From Bacteroidales bacterium UBA3143 (GTDB lineage: Bacteria > Bacteroidota > Bacteroidia > Bacteroidales > Dysgonomonadaceae): a DNA stretch of 30,963 nucleotides. The stretch lies in the NCBI GenBank assembly GCA_002364735.1, contig DEZB01000018.1:1-30963 (forward strand), read 5' to 3'. Below the pieces are notes generated by a model, which was not told the origin of the DNA, searched no databases, and saw only the letters and a list, made by a program, of their open reading frames with translations. Within the stretch, counting starts at the first letter, position 1; every line of letters starts with the position of its first letter. This document shows positions 1 to 8,443 of the stretch, in pieces. The position numbers and the translations under genes are program-made.

Positions 1-12
1 TAAAAGCGGGTG

Positions 13-44
13 CAAAGATAATGCATCTTTACTTAACAGCCAAA
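13..44 (-). promoter_or_regulatory. Leftward Bacteroidetes-type promoter for a gene beyond the left edge
   Basis: On the minus strand there is a TATCTTTG -7 element (plus-strand CAAAGATA, 13-20) and a TTTG -33 element (plus-strand CAAA, 41-44), separated by 20 nt. Both match the Bacteroidetes consensus TTTG-N19-21-TAnnTTTG. Transcription would start within the first few bases of the window and run left, so the gene itself is not visible. Confidence 0.6.
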
Positions 45-281
45 TATTCTAACCAAAAAGATCAAGCCTATTGTAAAATAAAGTAACAAATGAAAATAAG
101 AGGCTTGTTTAAAGGGGGTTAACGGGGAAAAGAAAAAAGCTTCTTTTTCACAAAACAATTAATGATTGATATTCCGTCTCTCAAAAACTATAAGATATCC
201 CATTTTATAAGTACATTGCACCCTCAATTATGTAAACACACAAAGAAACAAACACTCATTTATAATTAAAAACTGACGAAC

Positions 282-2114
282 ATGAACGGCGTAATTAAAA
301 TTGCAAAAAGATTTCTACCCCCTTATAAGAACTATATTGTTCTCAATTTAGTATTTAATGTGTTGAATGCTCTACTAAATGTATTTTCATTTGCACTCAT
401 TATTCCCATATTACAGATTCTTTTTAAAGCAAATCCTGAAACATATAATTTCATACCATGGAATACGTCAGATATTTCTATGTTAGACATTGCGAAAAAC
501 AATGGATATTGGTACATAGGAGATGTTATTAATACCTATGGTGCGGGTTTTACCTTATTCATATTAGCTGTTATATTAATATTAATGACTTTTCTGAAAA
601 CTGGGGCAGCTTTTTTCAGCACCTATTTTATTGTACCTATTCGCACTGGAGTAGTCAAAGATATTAGGAACAACATCAACGATAAAATACTATCTCTACC
701 AATCAGCTTTTTTTCAGAAGAACGTAAAGGAGATATTTTAGCCCGCATGTCAGGCGATGTCAACGAAGTAGAAAACTCTGTCATGAGTTCTCTTGAAATG
801 ATGCTCAAAAACCCAATAATGATTGTAGTGTTTCTCACAACAATGTTCATTATTAGTTGGGAACTGACATTATTTGTTTTTGTCTTATTACCAATTATGG
901 GATATGTGATGGGTGCGGTTGGAAAAAAACTTAAACGGAGCTCTCTTGAGGCACAAAACAAATGGGGAGAACTGATGTCACAAATAGAGGAGACCTTAGG
1001 TGGTTTGCGTATAATCAAAGCATTTAACGCAGAGCAGAAAATATCAGATCGCTTTCATAAAGGGAGTGAAGAATTTAGGCAAATGTCCAATCGCATAGCT
1101 CGACGCCAATATTTAGCTCACCCAATGAGTGAATTGTTAGGAACAATTACCATTGCAATTGTGCTGTGGTTTGGAGGCTCTTTAATTTTAAAAGATAACT
1201 CTCTATTGGACGCATCAGTATTCATATATTACCTTACAGTGTTTTACTTAATCATCAATCCAGCAAAAGATTTGACAAAAGCATCGTATGCCATACAGAG
1301 AGGTTTAGCATCTATGGATCGTATCGACAAAATATTAGGAGCTGATAATGATATCACCGAAAACCCGAATCCTCAACCAATAAAGTTTAATAATGAAATA
1401 GAGTTTAAATGTGTTTGGTTCAAATACCAAAACGACTGGGTTATTAAAGGAATGAATTTAAATATTGAAAAAGGTAAAACCATCGCTCTTGTGGGTCAAT
1501 CAGGATCAGGTAAATCCACGATTGTGGATTTATTACCCCGTTTTTATGATATACAAAAGGGAGAAATTACTATTGACTCTTTAAATATTAAAGATGCTTC
1601 CTTATTTGATCTGCGTTACTTAATGGGAAATGTAAATCAGGAAGCAATATTGTTTAACGATACCTTCTACAATAATATTGCATTTGGTGTAAAAGGAGCA
1701 ACAAAAGAACAAGTTGAAGAATCTGCTAAAATAGCAAATGCTCATGAATTTATTATTTCGAGTCCAAACGGATATCATACAAACATTGGAGATAGAGGTG
1801 GAAAACTTTCGGGAGGTCAACGTCAAAGAATAAGTATTGCTCGTGCCATACTAAAAAATCCGCAGATACTAATTTTAGATGAAGCAACCTCAGCATTAGA
1901 TACCGAATCGGAGAAATTAGTTCAAGAAGCTTTAGAGAGGTTAATGAAAAATAGAACTACAATAGTGATTGCTCACAGACTTTCAACTATAAAGAATGCT
2001 GACGAAATTTACGTAATCCACGAAGGTGAGATTGTGGAGCAAGGATCACATATATTTTTATACGAAAAAGGTGGTTACTATACAAAACTATATAATCTAC
2101 AATTAAGTAATTAA
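282..2114 (+). CDS. MsbA-like ABC transporter, fused permease and ATPase (half-transporter)
   Basis: This is a 610-residue type IV ABC exporter half-transporter, expected to work as a homodimer in the inner membrane and flip lipid-like or other amphipathic substrates. The N-terminal half (about 1-340) carries the hydrophobic transmembrane helices. The C-terminal half is the ATPase: Walker A GQSGSGKST at 405-413, signature LSGGQ at 509-513, Walker B ending in D533-E534, and the H-loop histidine at H565. Length and order fit the MsbA/lipid exporter family, but the substrate cannot be read from sequence, so I give no symbol. The start ATG gives a short cytoplasmic N-terminus followed directly by the first helix. 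It is a single-gene unit ending at the terminator at 2175-2209, which it shares with the converging gene. A multidrug exporter is the main alternative. Confidence 0.9.
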   Translation: MNGVIKIAKRFLPPYKNYIVLNLVFNVLNALLNVFSFALIIPILQILFKANPETYNFIPWNTSDISMLDIAKNNGYWYIGDVINTYGAGFTLFILAVILILMTFLKTGAAFFSTYFIVPIRTGVVKDIRNNINDKILSLPISFFSEERKGDILARMSGDVNEVENSVMSSLEMMLKNPIMIVVFLTTMFIISWELTLFVFVLLPIMGYVMGAVGKKLKRSSLEAQNKWGELMSQIEETLGGLRIIKAFNAEQKISDRFHKGSEEFRQMSNRIARRQYLAHPMSELLGTITIAIVLWFGGSLILKDNSLLDASVFIYYLTVFYLIINPAKDLTKASYAIQRGLASMDRIDKILGADNDITENPNPQPIKFNNEIEFKCVWFKYQNDWVIKGMNLNIEKGKTIALVGQSGSGKSTIVDLLPRFYDIQKGEITIDSLNIKDASLFDLRYLMGNVNQEAILFNDTFYNNIAFGVKGATKEQVEESAKIANAHEFIISSPNGYHTNIGDRGGKLSGGQRQRISIARAILKNPQILILDEATSALDTESEKLVQEALERLMKNRTTIVIAHRLSTIKNADEIYVIHEGEIVEQGSHIFLYEKGGYYTKLYNLQLSN

Positions 2115-2174
2115 ACAGATCAACAAGAGTTTACATGGAAATATTAGAACCTTAGAACTTAACTTAAAAATTAT

Positions 2175-2209
2175 ATTAGGGCTTGTAAAGTAAACTTTTA
2201 TGCCCTAAT
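2175..2209. terminator. Bidirectional intrinsic terminator between converging genes
   Basis: ATTAGGGC (2175-2182) and GCCCTAAT (2202-2209) form a perfect 8-bp stem. Inside it, AAAGT and ACTTT can pair around AA, giving an inner stem. T-rich sequence follows on the plus strand (TTTATTT) and on the minus strand (ATAATTTTTA), so it can stop transcription of both the ABC exporter and the dehydratase gene. Confidence 0.7.
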
Positions 2210-2271
2210 TTATTTCCCATGCTTCTTTTTAGCTAATACAGTTGCATGACAGTTTATCTTTAAACATAAAT

Positions 2272-4188
2272 CTATGAGACGTTCACTTCATTCATTTTAT
2301 CTATGCTTTCAAAAGGAGAGTTTATACTTTTAAATTCTGGTACAATCTCTTTCATGGCTGCTACATTCTTCATATCGTCATAATTAAAAGAATTTTCTAC
2401 TAACTTTTCAATATGTTTATGAACCTCTTTATATTCGTACTCACGAACATTCGCAACCAGTATTTTATCATTATGTGTAGGTTTAGAATGTTCTGCACAA
2501 TTTAAAAGCTCCTCATACAACTTTTCTCCATGACGTAACCCACTAAACTCTATTTTTATATTTCTACCTGGCTCCGATAAACGGATCATCCTTTTAGCTA
2601 AATCTAAAATCTTAACAGGCTCCCCCATATCGAATATAAATATTTCACCTCCCTCTCCCATCGACCCTGCTTCTAAAACTAACTGGCAAGCCTCTGAAAT
2701 TGTCATAAAATAACGTATAATATCAGGATGAGTAACAGTTACAGGACCTCCCTTTCTAATTTGTTCTTTAAACAAAGGAATAACAGATCCATTTGAACCA
2801 AGTACATTACCAAATCTGGTAGTAATAAACTGTACTGAGCTTATTTCTTCATCTTTAATGTGTTTTGCCAAAGCTTGCACATATATTTCAGAAATACGCT
2901 TAGAACAGCCCATCACATTTGTTGGGTTAACCGCTTTGTCTGTCGAAATCATTACAAACTTTTTTGCATGATATTTAACAGCCAAATCAGCTAAGTTTTT
3001 TGTACCTTGAATATTGGTTTGTATTGCTTCAGACACATTCTCTTCCATCATTGGAACATGTTTGTAAGCTGCAGCGTGAAAAATATAGTCAGGTTTTGTA
3101 TCACTAAATATTTTTTCCATGCGTGATCGATTGGCAACATCTGCTACAAGTGTAAGAGCTTTTAGCTCTTTCCACTTATCCCTTATTTCAAGACGTAGTG
3201 AATGCAAAGGTGTTTCAGCTTGATCGATAAGAATTAAACTAAATGGATTGAAAGCTGCTACTTGTCTTACTATCTCACTGCCGATTGACCCAGCAGCTCC
3301 AGTAATCATGACTCGTTTACCTTCCAGGTTAGCAGCAATTCCTCGCATATTTACTTTAATTTGCTTACGAGGTAAAAGATCTTCTATTTGGATATCTTTT
3401 AATTGATTCTTTGTGATTTTTGTGCTGCTCCATTCGCTAAAAGGTGAAGTAGTCGTAAGAGAGATAGAGTTTTCTAAAAATTTGTCTAACAAATGAGAGT
3501 CTTTTATTTCTTGCAGTTTATGAGGAGATACAATAATCTTTTTAATGTTCATCTGCTCTATCGCTCTAAAGAGATCGTTATCTGTGCCATATACCTTAAC
3601 ACCCAATATATTTTTACCAATCATAGGCTCTTCATCAGAAATAAACCCTTTGATTTTAAATTTAAACTCATTATTCCCCTTAAGCGACTTGGCAATTCTT
3701 ATTCCTGGCTGTTTTGTTCCATATATTAATACATTTGAAGATTCACCATATTGATTGGTCAACAGATCGTAGGTTTCCTTTATAATAATTCGAGAAAAAA
3801 CCATTACAACAGCATTCATAATGTATGCCAATATGAATAATTGATTGCTGATTTGAAATGAAGCATGTGAGAAACCTAATACTTTAATAAAAAGATAAGT
3901 TATTGTATAACCAACTGTAAGCGCATAAATTATTTTCAACAAATCTTCAAATGATGAAAAGCGCAATATCCCACTAAACGTTTTAAAAAAGAAAAAAGTT
4001 ACAACATTAAAAAAAACAAGCAATGCTAAAAGAATAGCCATTTGTCCAAAAGATGCATTAACAGTCTCATATTTGAACCATAAAAGATAGGCAATTAATA
4101 CGGATACTATTAGCATTAAAACATCTAATAATAAGACTGTTGTTCTTGAAAGAACCCTTTTAGCTAAAAAATTTTTAAGAAATTTCAT
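2272..4188 (-). CDS. Membrane-bound nucleotide-sugar 4,6-dehydratase (PglF/FlaA1/CapD family)
   Basis: This 638-residue protein of the polysaccharide biosynthesis (CapD/WbpM/PglF) family probably makes a UDP-4-keto-6-deoxy-HexNAc for surface glycan synthesis. The N-terminus has about four transmembrane helices (first ~130 residues). A CoA-binding-like Rossmann domain follows (VLIYGTKQPG near 170), then the catalytic extended SDR domain with the NAD-binding motif TGAAGSIGS at 296-304. The usual SDR Tyr-x-x-x-Lys is replaced by the family's NVMGCSKR, and catalysis is expected from T416-D417-K418 in ISTDKAV, as known for PglF. The length is normal for the long membrane-anchored form. It lies 104 bp downstream of the cyclo-ligase gene on the same strand and may be co-transcribed with it. 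UDP-GlcNAc is the most likely substrate by family, but this is inference. Confidence 0.9.
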   Translation of the reverse strand: MKFLKNFLAKRVLSRTTVLLLDVLMLIVSVLIAYLLWFKYETVNASFGQMAILLALLVFFNVVTFFFFKTFSGILRFSSFEDLLKIIYALTVGYTITYLFIKVLGFSHASFQISNQLFILAYIMNAVVMVFSRIIIKETYDLLTNQYGESSNVLIYGTKQPGIRIAKSLKGNNEFKFKIKGFISDEEPMIGKNILGVKVYGTDNDLFRAIEQMNIKKIIVSPHKLQEIKDSHLLDKFLENSISLTTTSPFSEWSSTKITKNQLKDIQIEDLLPRKQIKVNMRGIAANLEGKRVMITGAAGSIGSEIVRQVAAFNPFSLILIDQAETPLHSLRLEIRDKWKELKALTLVADVANRSRMEKIFSDTKPDYIFHAAAYKHVPMMEENVSEAIQTNIQGTKNLADLAVKYHAKKFVMISTDKAVNPTNVMGCSKRISEIYVQALAKHIKDEEISSVQFITTRFGNVLGSNGSVIPLFKEQIRKGGPVTVTHPDIIRYFMTISEACQLVLEAGSMGEGGEIFIFDMGEPVKILDLAKRMIRLSEPGRNIKIEFSGLRHGEKLYEELLNCAEHSKPTHNDKILVANVREYEYKEVHKHIEKLVENSFNYDDMKNVAAMKEIVPEFKSINSPFESIDKMNEVNVS

Positions 4189-4292
4189 TTATCACTCTAA
4201 TGTTAAATTACGAGATCAATTATATAGTCTAATAAATCAATAAAGAACTTCATTTTCAGCATTCATTATTGTTGTATAAGCTACACCATAAT

Positions 4293-4847
4293 CTATTGAG
4301 CTTTGTTTATAATTTGATTTTGCGAAATTACGCAATTCATTGGTAAGTCATGTGATTCAATAGGTATTTTTTCTTGTAATTGAAAAGAAAAACAAACACC
4401 AATCAAAAAAGTATCAATTTGAGACAATAGCTTGTCATAATATCCTTTTCCTCTACCAAGTCGATTTAAATTTCGATCGAAACCCATTCCTGGAACAATC
4501 GCTAAATCAATTTTAGAAAAATCAGTAAACTCATCCCCTGTTGGCTCCAAAATGCCATAAGCAGATCGCTTCATCGCTTCAATCCCCTTAAACTCTTTGA
4601 GAACTAAATTATCCTTTTGAACAACTGGGAGGATTATTGTTTTATCTTTTGCATGTTTTTCAATAAAGTGATGCGTAAACACTTCCCCTGGAAAGCTGTA
4701 ATATGCAAGCACATATTTTGCGTCATCAAAAGCCTGAATTCCTTCTAATTGATTGAAGATATTAACAGAAAATTGTTGGAGCTCTTTTTCAGAGTAATTC
4801 CTTTTCAGCTCTTCAATTTCAGTCCTCAATAATTGCTTTGTTAACAT
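4293..4847 (-). CDS. 5-formyltetrahydrofolate cyclo-ligase
   Basis: This 184-residue protein is of the 5-FTHF cyclo-ligase family (MTHFS, YgfA/FAU1 type). It converts 5-formyl-THF and ATP to 5,10-methenyl-THF, returning a dead-end folate to the one-carbon pool. The recognisable parts are the basic N-terminal LRTEIEEL segment, the YYSFPGEV segment, and the C-terminal signature around residues 125-145, VPGMGFDRNLNRLGRGKGYYD, whose glycine-rich RLGRGKGYYD loop binds ATP/substrate. The start codon lies 29 bp inside the upstream peptidase gene, and no good alternative ATG exists downstream. This argues for tight operon coupling. Family assignment is firm. Confidence 0.93.
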   Translation of the reverse strand: MLTKQLLRTEIEELKRNYSEKELQQFSVNIFNQLEGIQAFDDAKYVLAYYSFPGEVFTHHFIEKHAKDKTIILPVVQKDNLVLKEFKGIEAMKRSAYGILEPTGDEFTDFSKIDLAIVPGMGFDRNLNRLGRGKGYYDKLLSQIDTFLIGVCFSFQLQEKIPIESHDLPMNCVISQNQIINKAQ

Positions 4848-6486
4848 TTTTGTTCTTATATTCTTCGTTCACAATTGCTCTTGGGGAGGCTTTCCCCCTT
4901 TCTAAAAGCTCAACTGCTTTATTTACTAACACGTCTGTTTCGAAATATACTGGATAGTAGCCGTCATATCCCCAGAAATGTCTTACAATAAATCCATGTA
5001 AAATACTTTCAAGCAAATCTCTCGCTTCTTCTATAAGAAATGGTCTCCTACGGATTCCCTTAGAATCTGCAAAACTCACAAGATTAATAAGTAAAGGTTG
5101 CTTTTGGAGATAATCATTTAATTCACTCCATGATTCAAATCCTTCAAGCTTTGATCTATTTATATCTGTATAATATGCAGCATACTCTTGCACATAGCCT
5201 TTGTTCATCAATGAGTGATAGTAAGAATTCATTGCCACAGAATCACGAGGAATGAAAATATCGGGCATAATACCAGAACCACCATACACCTTTCTTCCAC
5301 CCATTGTTTCGTAAGCAACCATATCTTCAGAATTTATGGTGTCTGAATTTACATAATCACCCTGCATGTATCGGTAAACTGCTTCCATCTCATATTCAGT
5401 ATTTTTTCCTTTTTCGTAATCACGCTGAATAGATCTTCCCGAAGCCGTGTAATATCGTGCTACTGTAAGACGCATGGCCGATCCATCCTTAAACACTCGT
5501 TGACTCTGGACTAATCCTTTTCCAAATGAACGTCTCCCAATTACCAGTCCTCTATCATTATCTTGCATTGCACCAGCAAATATTTCACTCGAAGATGCAC
5601 TCAATTCATCTATTAGAACCACTACATCATTTTCCTTGCATGTTCCAGAGCCTGTAGCATAACTATCACTTCTTGGAAAACTTCGCCCTTCTGCGTAAAC
5701 AATAAGATCGCCTTTCGGCAAAAACTCATTAATCATAGAAGTTGCAGCGTCTAAATATCCTCCTTCATTACCACGCAAATCTATAACAAATGATTTGGAA
5801 CCTTGACTTTTTAGCTTCGAGAGTGCAGATATAAATTCATTAAATGTATTCCCACCAAACTTCACTACTTTTATAAGACCAATCTCTTCAGTAATCATAT
5901 AAGCAGTTTCTACACTGTTGACAGGTATATCACCACGCGTTACCGTTATTTCAACTAGTTCAGGATTTGGTTTTCTATAGATTCCAAGTGTTACCTTAGA
6001 TCCTGCTTCACCTCTAAGATTATCTACAACGCCAGAATTGGTAATGCTTTTTCCAGCAACCACAGAATCATTTACAGTCACTATTCTGTCTCCAGGCATA
6101 ATTCCTGCAGCTTCTGAAGGACCTCCGTTAATAGTACCCATGACCACAATGGTGTCTTGCTGCACAAAAAACTCAACGCCAATTCCAGAGAAATGACCCT
6201 CAAGTTCTTCAGTTAACCTAAGCATTTGCTCCGAGGTAAAATAGCGAGAGTGAGGATCTAACCCTTCCACTACACAAGGAATAGCATCTTCAAGAAGAAG
6301 AGGTATTTGTATGGTATCTACATACGACTCATTAATATACTTAAGAACCGATTCAAATTTATTTGAACCAGTTCTCTTAGTGCCAAAATCGAAAATGGAA
6401 TAGGTATTACCAATAAATATGCCTACAGCAATACCTAAAGCTATCCATAAAGGAAGCCATGCACGCAATCTTTTTTCGGAATTCAT
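4819..6486 (-). CDS. S41 C-terminal processing peptidase (CtpA/Prc family)
   Basis: This 555-residue serine protease has a single N-terminal membrane anchor (about 9-29), so the catalytic part should sit in the periplasm. A PDZ domain (about 85-175, with SGIGVEF and the GGPSEAAGIMPGD core) is followed by the S41 domain. The nucleophile lies in the SASSSE motif (S298-S300 just before E301), and the general-base lysine is K323 in SFGKGLVQ. CtpA/Prc enzymes clip the C-termini of envelope proteins. The C-terminal ~100 residues lie beyond the peptidase core. The gene starts 17 bp after the dCMP deaminase stop codon and its end overlaps the cyclo-ligase start by 29 bp, so it sits in the middle of an operon of otherwise cytosolic metabolic enzymes. 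Confidence 0.93.
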   Translation of the reverse strand: MNSEKRLRAWLPLWIALGIAVGIFIGNTYSIFDFGTKRTGSNKFESVLKYINESYVDTIQIPLLLEDAIPCVVEGLDPHSRYFTSEQMLRLTEELEGHFSGIGVEFFVQQDTIVVMGTINGGPSEAAGIMPGDRIVTVNDSVVAGKSITNSGVVDNLRGEAGSKVTLGIYRKPNPELVEITVTRGDIPVNSVETAYMITEEIGLIKVVKFGGNTFNEFISALSKLKSQGSKSFVIDLRGNEGGYLDAATSMINEFLPKGDLIVYAEGRSFPRSDSYATGSGTCKENDVVVLIDELSASSSEIFAGAMQDNDRGLVIGRRSFGKGLVQSQRVFKDGSAMRLTVARYYTASGRSIQRDYEKGKNTEYEMEAVYRYMQGDYVNSDTINSEDMVAYETMGGRKVYGGSGIMPDIFIPRDSVAMNSYYHSLMNKGYVQEYAAYYTDINRSKLEGFESWSELNDYLQKQPLLINLVSFADSKGIRRRPFLIEEARDLLESILHGFIVRHFWGYDGYYPVYFETDVLVNKAVELLERGKASPRAIVNEEYKNKNVNKAIIED

Positions 6487-6503
6487 TTAAATATATTAAT
6501 GTT

Positions 6504-6956
6504 TTACTTTTGTGAATATATCTCGTTACTTAAATCAACAGACACGATCTCTATATTAGCTCGCTTCAAAAGCTCTGCTCCATCACTTAAACGATAGGAG
6601 TCGGCAAATACAACACGTGTTATACCCGATTGAATAATAAGCTTTGCACACTCAATGCAAGGTGACGAAGTTACATACAAAGTAGCTCCCTCACTACTGT
6701 TGTTAGATCGCGCCACTTTGGTTATAGCGTTAGCTTCAGCGTGAAGAACGTATGGTTTTGTAACATTATTTTCGTCTTCGCACACATTTTCGAATCCCGA
6801 AGGAGTTCCGTTGTATCCATCCGAAATAATCATTTTATCTTTGACCAAAATCGCTCCTACTTGTCTTCGCTTACAATACGAATTCTCTGCCCAAATGAGA
6901 GCCATACGCATGTAACGTTTGTCAAGCAAAAGTTGTTTACTATTAATCTCATCCAT
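6504..6956 (-). CDS. dCMP deaminase family protein
   Basis: This 150-residue zinc-dependent cytidine/deoxycytidylate deaminase is expected to convert dCMP to dUMP, the substrate of thymidylate synthase. The zinc site is visible: H72 and the catalytic E74 in HAEANAI, with C100 and C103 in PCIEC. The GYNGTPSGF segment is typical of dCMP deaminases. I chose the ATG at 6956. A TTG 24 nt upstream would extend the frame but would begin inside the end of nadC. From 6956 the gap to the nadC stop is 10 bp. Third gene product of the folate/thymidylate-related cluster with the cyclo-ligase, although the link is only suggestive. Confidence 0.92.
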   Translation of the reverse strand: MDEINSKQLLLDKRYMRMALIWAENSYCKRRQVGAILVKDKMIISDGYNGTPSGFENVCEDENNVTKPYVLHAEANAITKVARSNNSSEGATLYVTSSPCIECAKLIIQSGITRVVFADSYRLSDGAELLKRANIEIVSVDLSNEIYSQK

Positions 6957-6966
6957 TTCAGATATA

Positions 6967-7809
6967 TTATTTAAGAGCAACGAGACTCATATCCAAACCT
7001 TTCACGGAATGCGTTAATGCACCAACAGAAATATAATCAACACCTGTAACTGCATAATCTCGAATAGTGTCAATGGTGATACCTCCCGACGATTCTAATT
7101 CAACACGACCGTTTACCAGCTCCACTGCTTCTGCCGTTTCTTTGGGTGTAAAGTTATCAAGCATCACTCTGTCAACACCTCCCAATTGCAAAACTTCATT
7201 TAGCTCGTTAATATCACGAACCTCTATTTCTATTTTTAGTTGTTTGTTGTTTTCTTTCAGATATGTTTTAGCTCCTGCAATAGCATTCTCTATACTACCA
7301 GCAAAATCTATGTGATTGTCTTTTAGAAGTATCATATCAAACAATCCTATTCTATGATTTACCCCTCCACCAATTTTCACTGCCTGTTTTTCCAACATAC
7401 GCATTCCCGGTGTAGTTTTTCTGGTATCTAATACTTTTGCATTAGTGCCTTCAATCAGTGCCACATATTTATCAGTAGTAGTAGCAATGCCGCTCATCCT
7501 TTGCATAATGTTTAGCACAATACGTTCTGCTTGTAAAATAGACTGAACTTTTCCTTCAACTGTAAAGACAATATCACCAGGTTTTACTTTTGAACCATCC
7601 TTGATGAAAACATCAACAATAAGGTTGGGATCTAACTTATGAAAGACATCAACTCCAACTTCAACTCCTGCCAGCACTCCTGTTTCTTTTATAATTAAGT
7701 TTGCTTGTCCAATAGCCTCAGCAGGTATACTACAAAGAGTAGTATGATCTCCATCGCCAATATCTTCAGCGAATGCTAATTCGATTAAGTCATTAATAAG
7801 ATACTCCAT
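6967..7809 (-). CDS. nadC: Nicotinate-nucleotide pyrophosphorylase (carboxylating)
   Basis: This quinolinate phosphoribosyltransferase of 280 residues makes nicotinate mononucleotide from quinolinate and PRPP in de novo NAD synthesis. Family landmarks are EDIGDGDHTT near the N-terminus, ERIVLNIMQRMSGIAT, the DTRKTTPGMR block, GGGVNHRIGLFDMILLKDNH, and the C-terminal ESSGGI...GVDYISVGALTHS phosphate-binding part. The frame is open up to 7896, but that extra 29-residue N-terminus is not family-like and would begin inside the -7 element at 7894-7901, so the ATG at 7809 is preferred. This gene leads the cluster nadC - dCMP deaminase - peptidase - cyclo-ligase. Confidence 0.95.
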   Translation of the reverse strand: MEYLINDLIELAFAEDIGDGDHTTLCSIPAEAIGQANLIIKETGVLAGVEVGVDVFHKLDPNLIVDVFIKDGSKVKPGDIVFTVEGKVQSILQAERIVLNIMQRMSGIATTTDKYVALIEGTNAKVLDTRKTTPGMRMLEKQAVKIGGGVNHRIGLFDMILLKDNHIDFAGSIENAIAGAKTYLKENNKQLKIEIEVRDINELNEVLQLGGVDRVMLDNFTPKETAEAVELVNGRVELESSGGITIDTIRDYAVTGVDYISVGALTHSVKGLDMSLVALK

Positions 7810-7893
7810 ATATAAACCAAAGACTTTAAAAATAAATTCTGTAAAACAATCTGCAAATTGAAGATCAAATGTTTCGCTCTTGATTTGCGAATG

Positions 7894-7901
7894 CAAAAAT
7901 A
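7894..7901 (-). promoter_or_regulatory. -7 element of the nadC cluster promoter
   Basis: Plus-strand CAAAAATA reads TATTTTTG on the minus strand, an exact TAnnTTTG match, about 85 nt before the nadC ATG. I see no clear TTG -33 element at the right spacing. It sits back-to-back with the rlmH promoter. Confidence 0.4.
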
Positions 7902-7913
7902 CAAAAAAATACC

Positions 7914-7921
7914 TATATTTG
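7914..7921 (+). promoter_or_regulatory. -7 element of the rlmH promoter
   Basis: TATATTTG matches TAnnTTTG exactly and lies 42 nt before the rlmH ATG. A TTTG at 7884-7887 is a possible -33 box, but the 26-nt spacing is longer than the usual 19-21. Confidence 0.45.
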
Positions 7922-7963
7922 CCGATTATTTTTTTATTATATAAATAACCCTCATACTTTTAG

Positions 7964-8437
7964 ATGAAAGCTGTCCTTCTTGCCATCGGTAAAACCGATA
8001 TAAATGCTATTGCAACAGAAATAAATACTTACATTAAAAGAATCTCACATTACCTTCCATTTTCCATGGAGATCATCCCCGATATTAAGAAAGTAAAGAA
8101 GATTTCTGAAAACATGCACAAACAAAAAGAAGGAGAGTTCATTTTGAGCAGATTGCAACCGACAGACTATGTCGTTTTGTTGGACGAAGAAGGGGATATG
8201 ATGAGATCAGTAGAGTTTGCTCAATATATTGAGAAGAAACAAAACAGCGTTGCCAAAAGAATTGTTTTTATTGTTGGTGGACCTTTTGGTTTTTCAGAAT
8301 TGGTAAAGTCAAGAGCCAATGATAAAATATCATTATCAAAAATGACTTTTACACATCAAATGGTGCGATTGATATTTTTAGAGCAGCTTTATAGGGCTAT
8401 GACAATTTTGAATAATGAACCCTATCACCACAATTAG
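7964..8437 (+). CDS. rlmH: 23S rRNA (pseudouridine1915-N3)-methyltransferase
   Basis: This 157-residue SPOUT-family methyltransferase methylates pseudouridine 1915 in helix 69 of 23S rRNA, using S-adenosylmethionine. The full family length is present. The knotted C-terminal SAM-binding region is clear: FIVGGPFGFS, then LSLSKMT-like ISLSKMTFTHQMVR, then LEQLYRAMTILNNEPYHH at the end. The N-terminus MKAVLLAIGKT is also typical. It is transcribed alone, divergent from nadC and convergent with the GNAT/nitrilase gene, whose stop codon is only 6 bp away. Confidence 0.96.
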   Translation: MKAVLLAIGKTDINAIATEINTYIKRISHYLPFSMEIIPDIKKVKKISENMHKQKEGEFILSRLQPTDYVVLLDEEGDMMRSVEFAQYIEKKQNSVAKRIVFIVGGPFGFSELVKSRANDKISLSKMTFTHQMVRLIFLEQLYRAMTILNNEPYHHN

Positions 8438-8443
8438 TCTTTC

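Noticed and set aside
623..1018. 131-codon minus-strand frame within the ABC exporter gene
   Set aside because: It lies entirely inside a gene with clear ABC-transporter motifs, has a low-complexity composition and no recognisable domain.
7810..7896. 29-residue N-terminal extension of nadC
   Set aside because: It is not like NadC N-termini and would start inside the -7 promoter element, so the ATG at 7809 is preferred.
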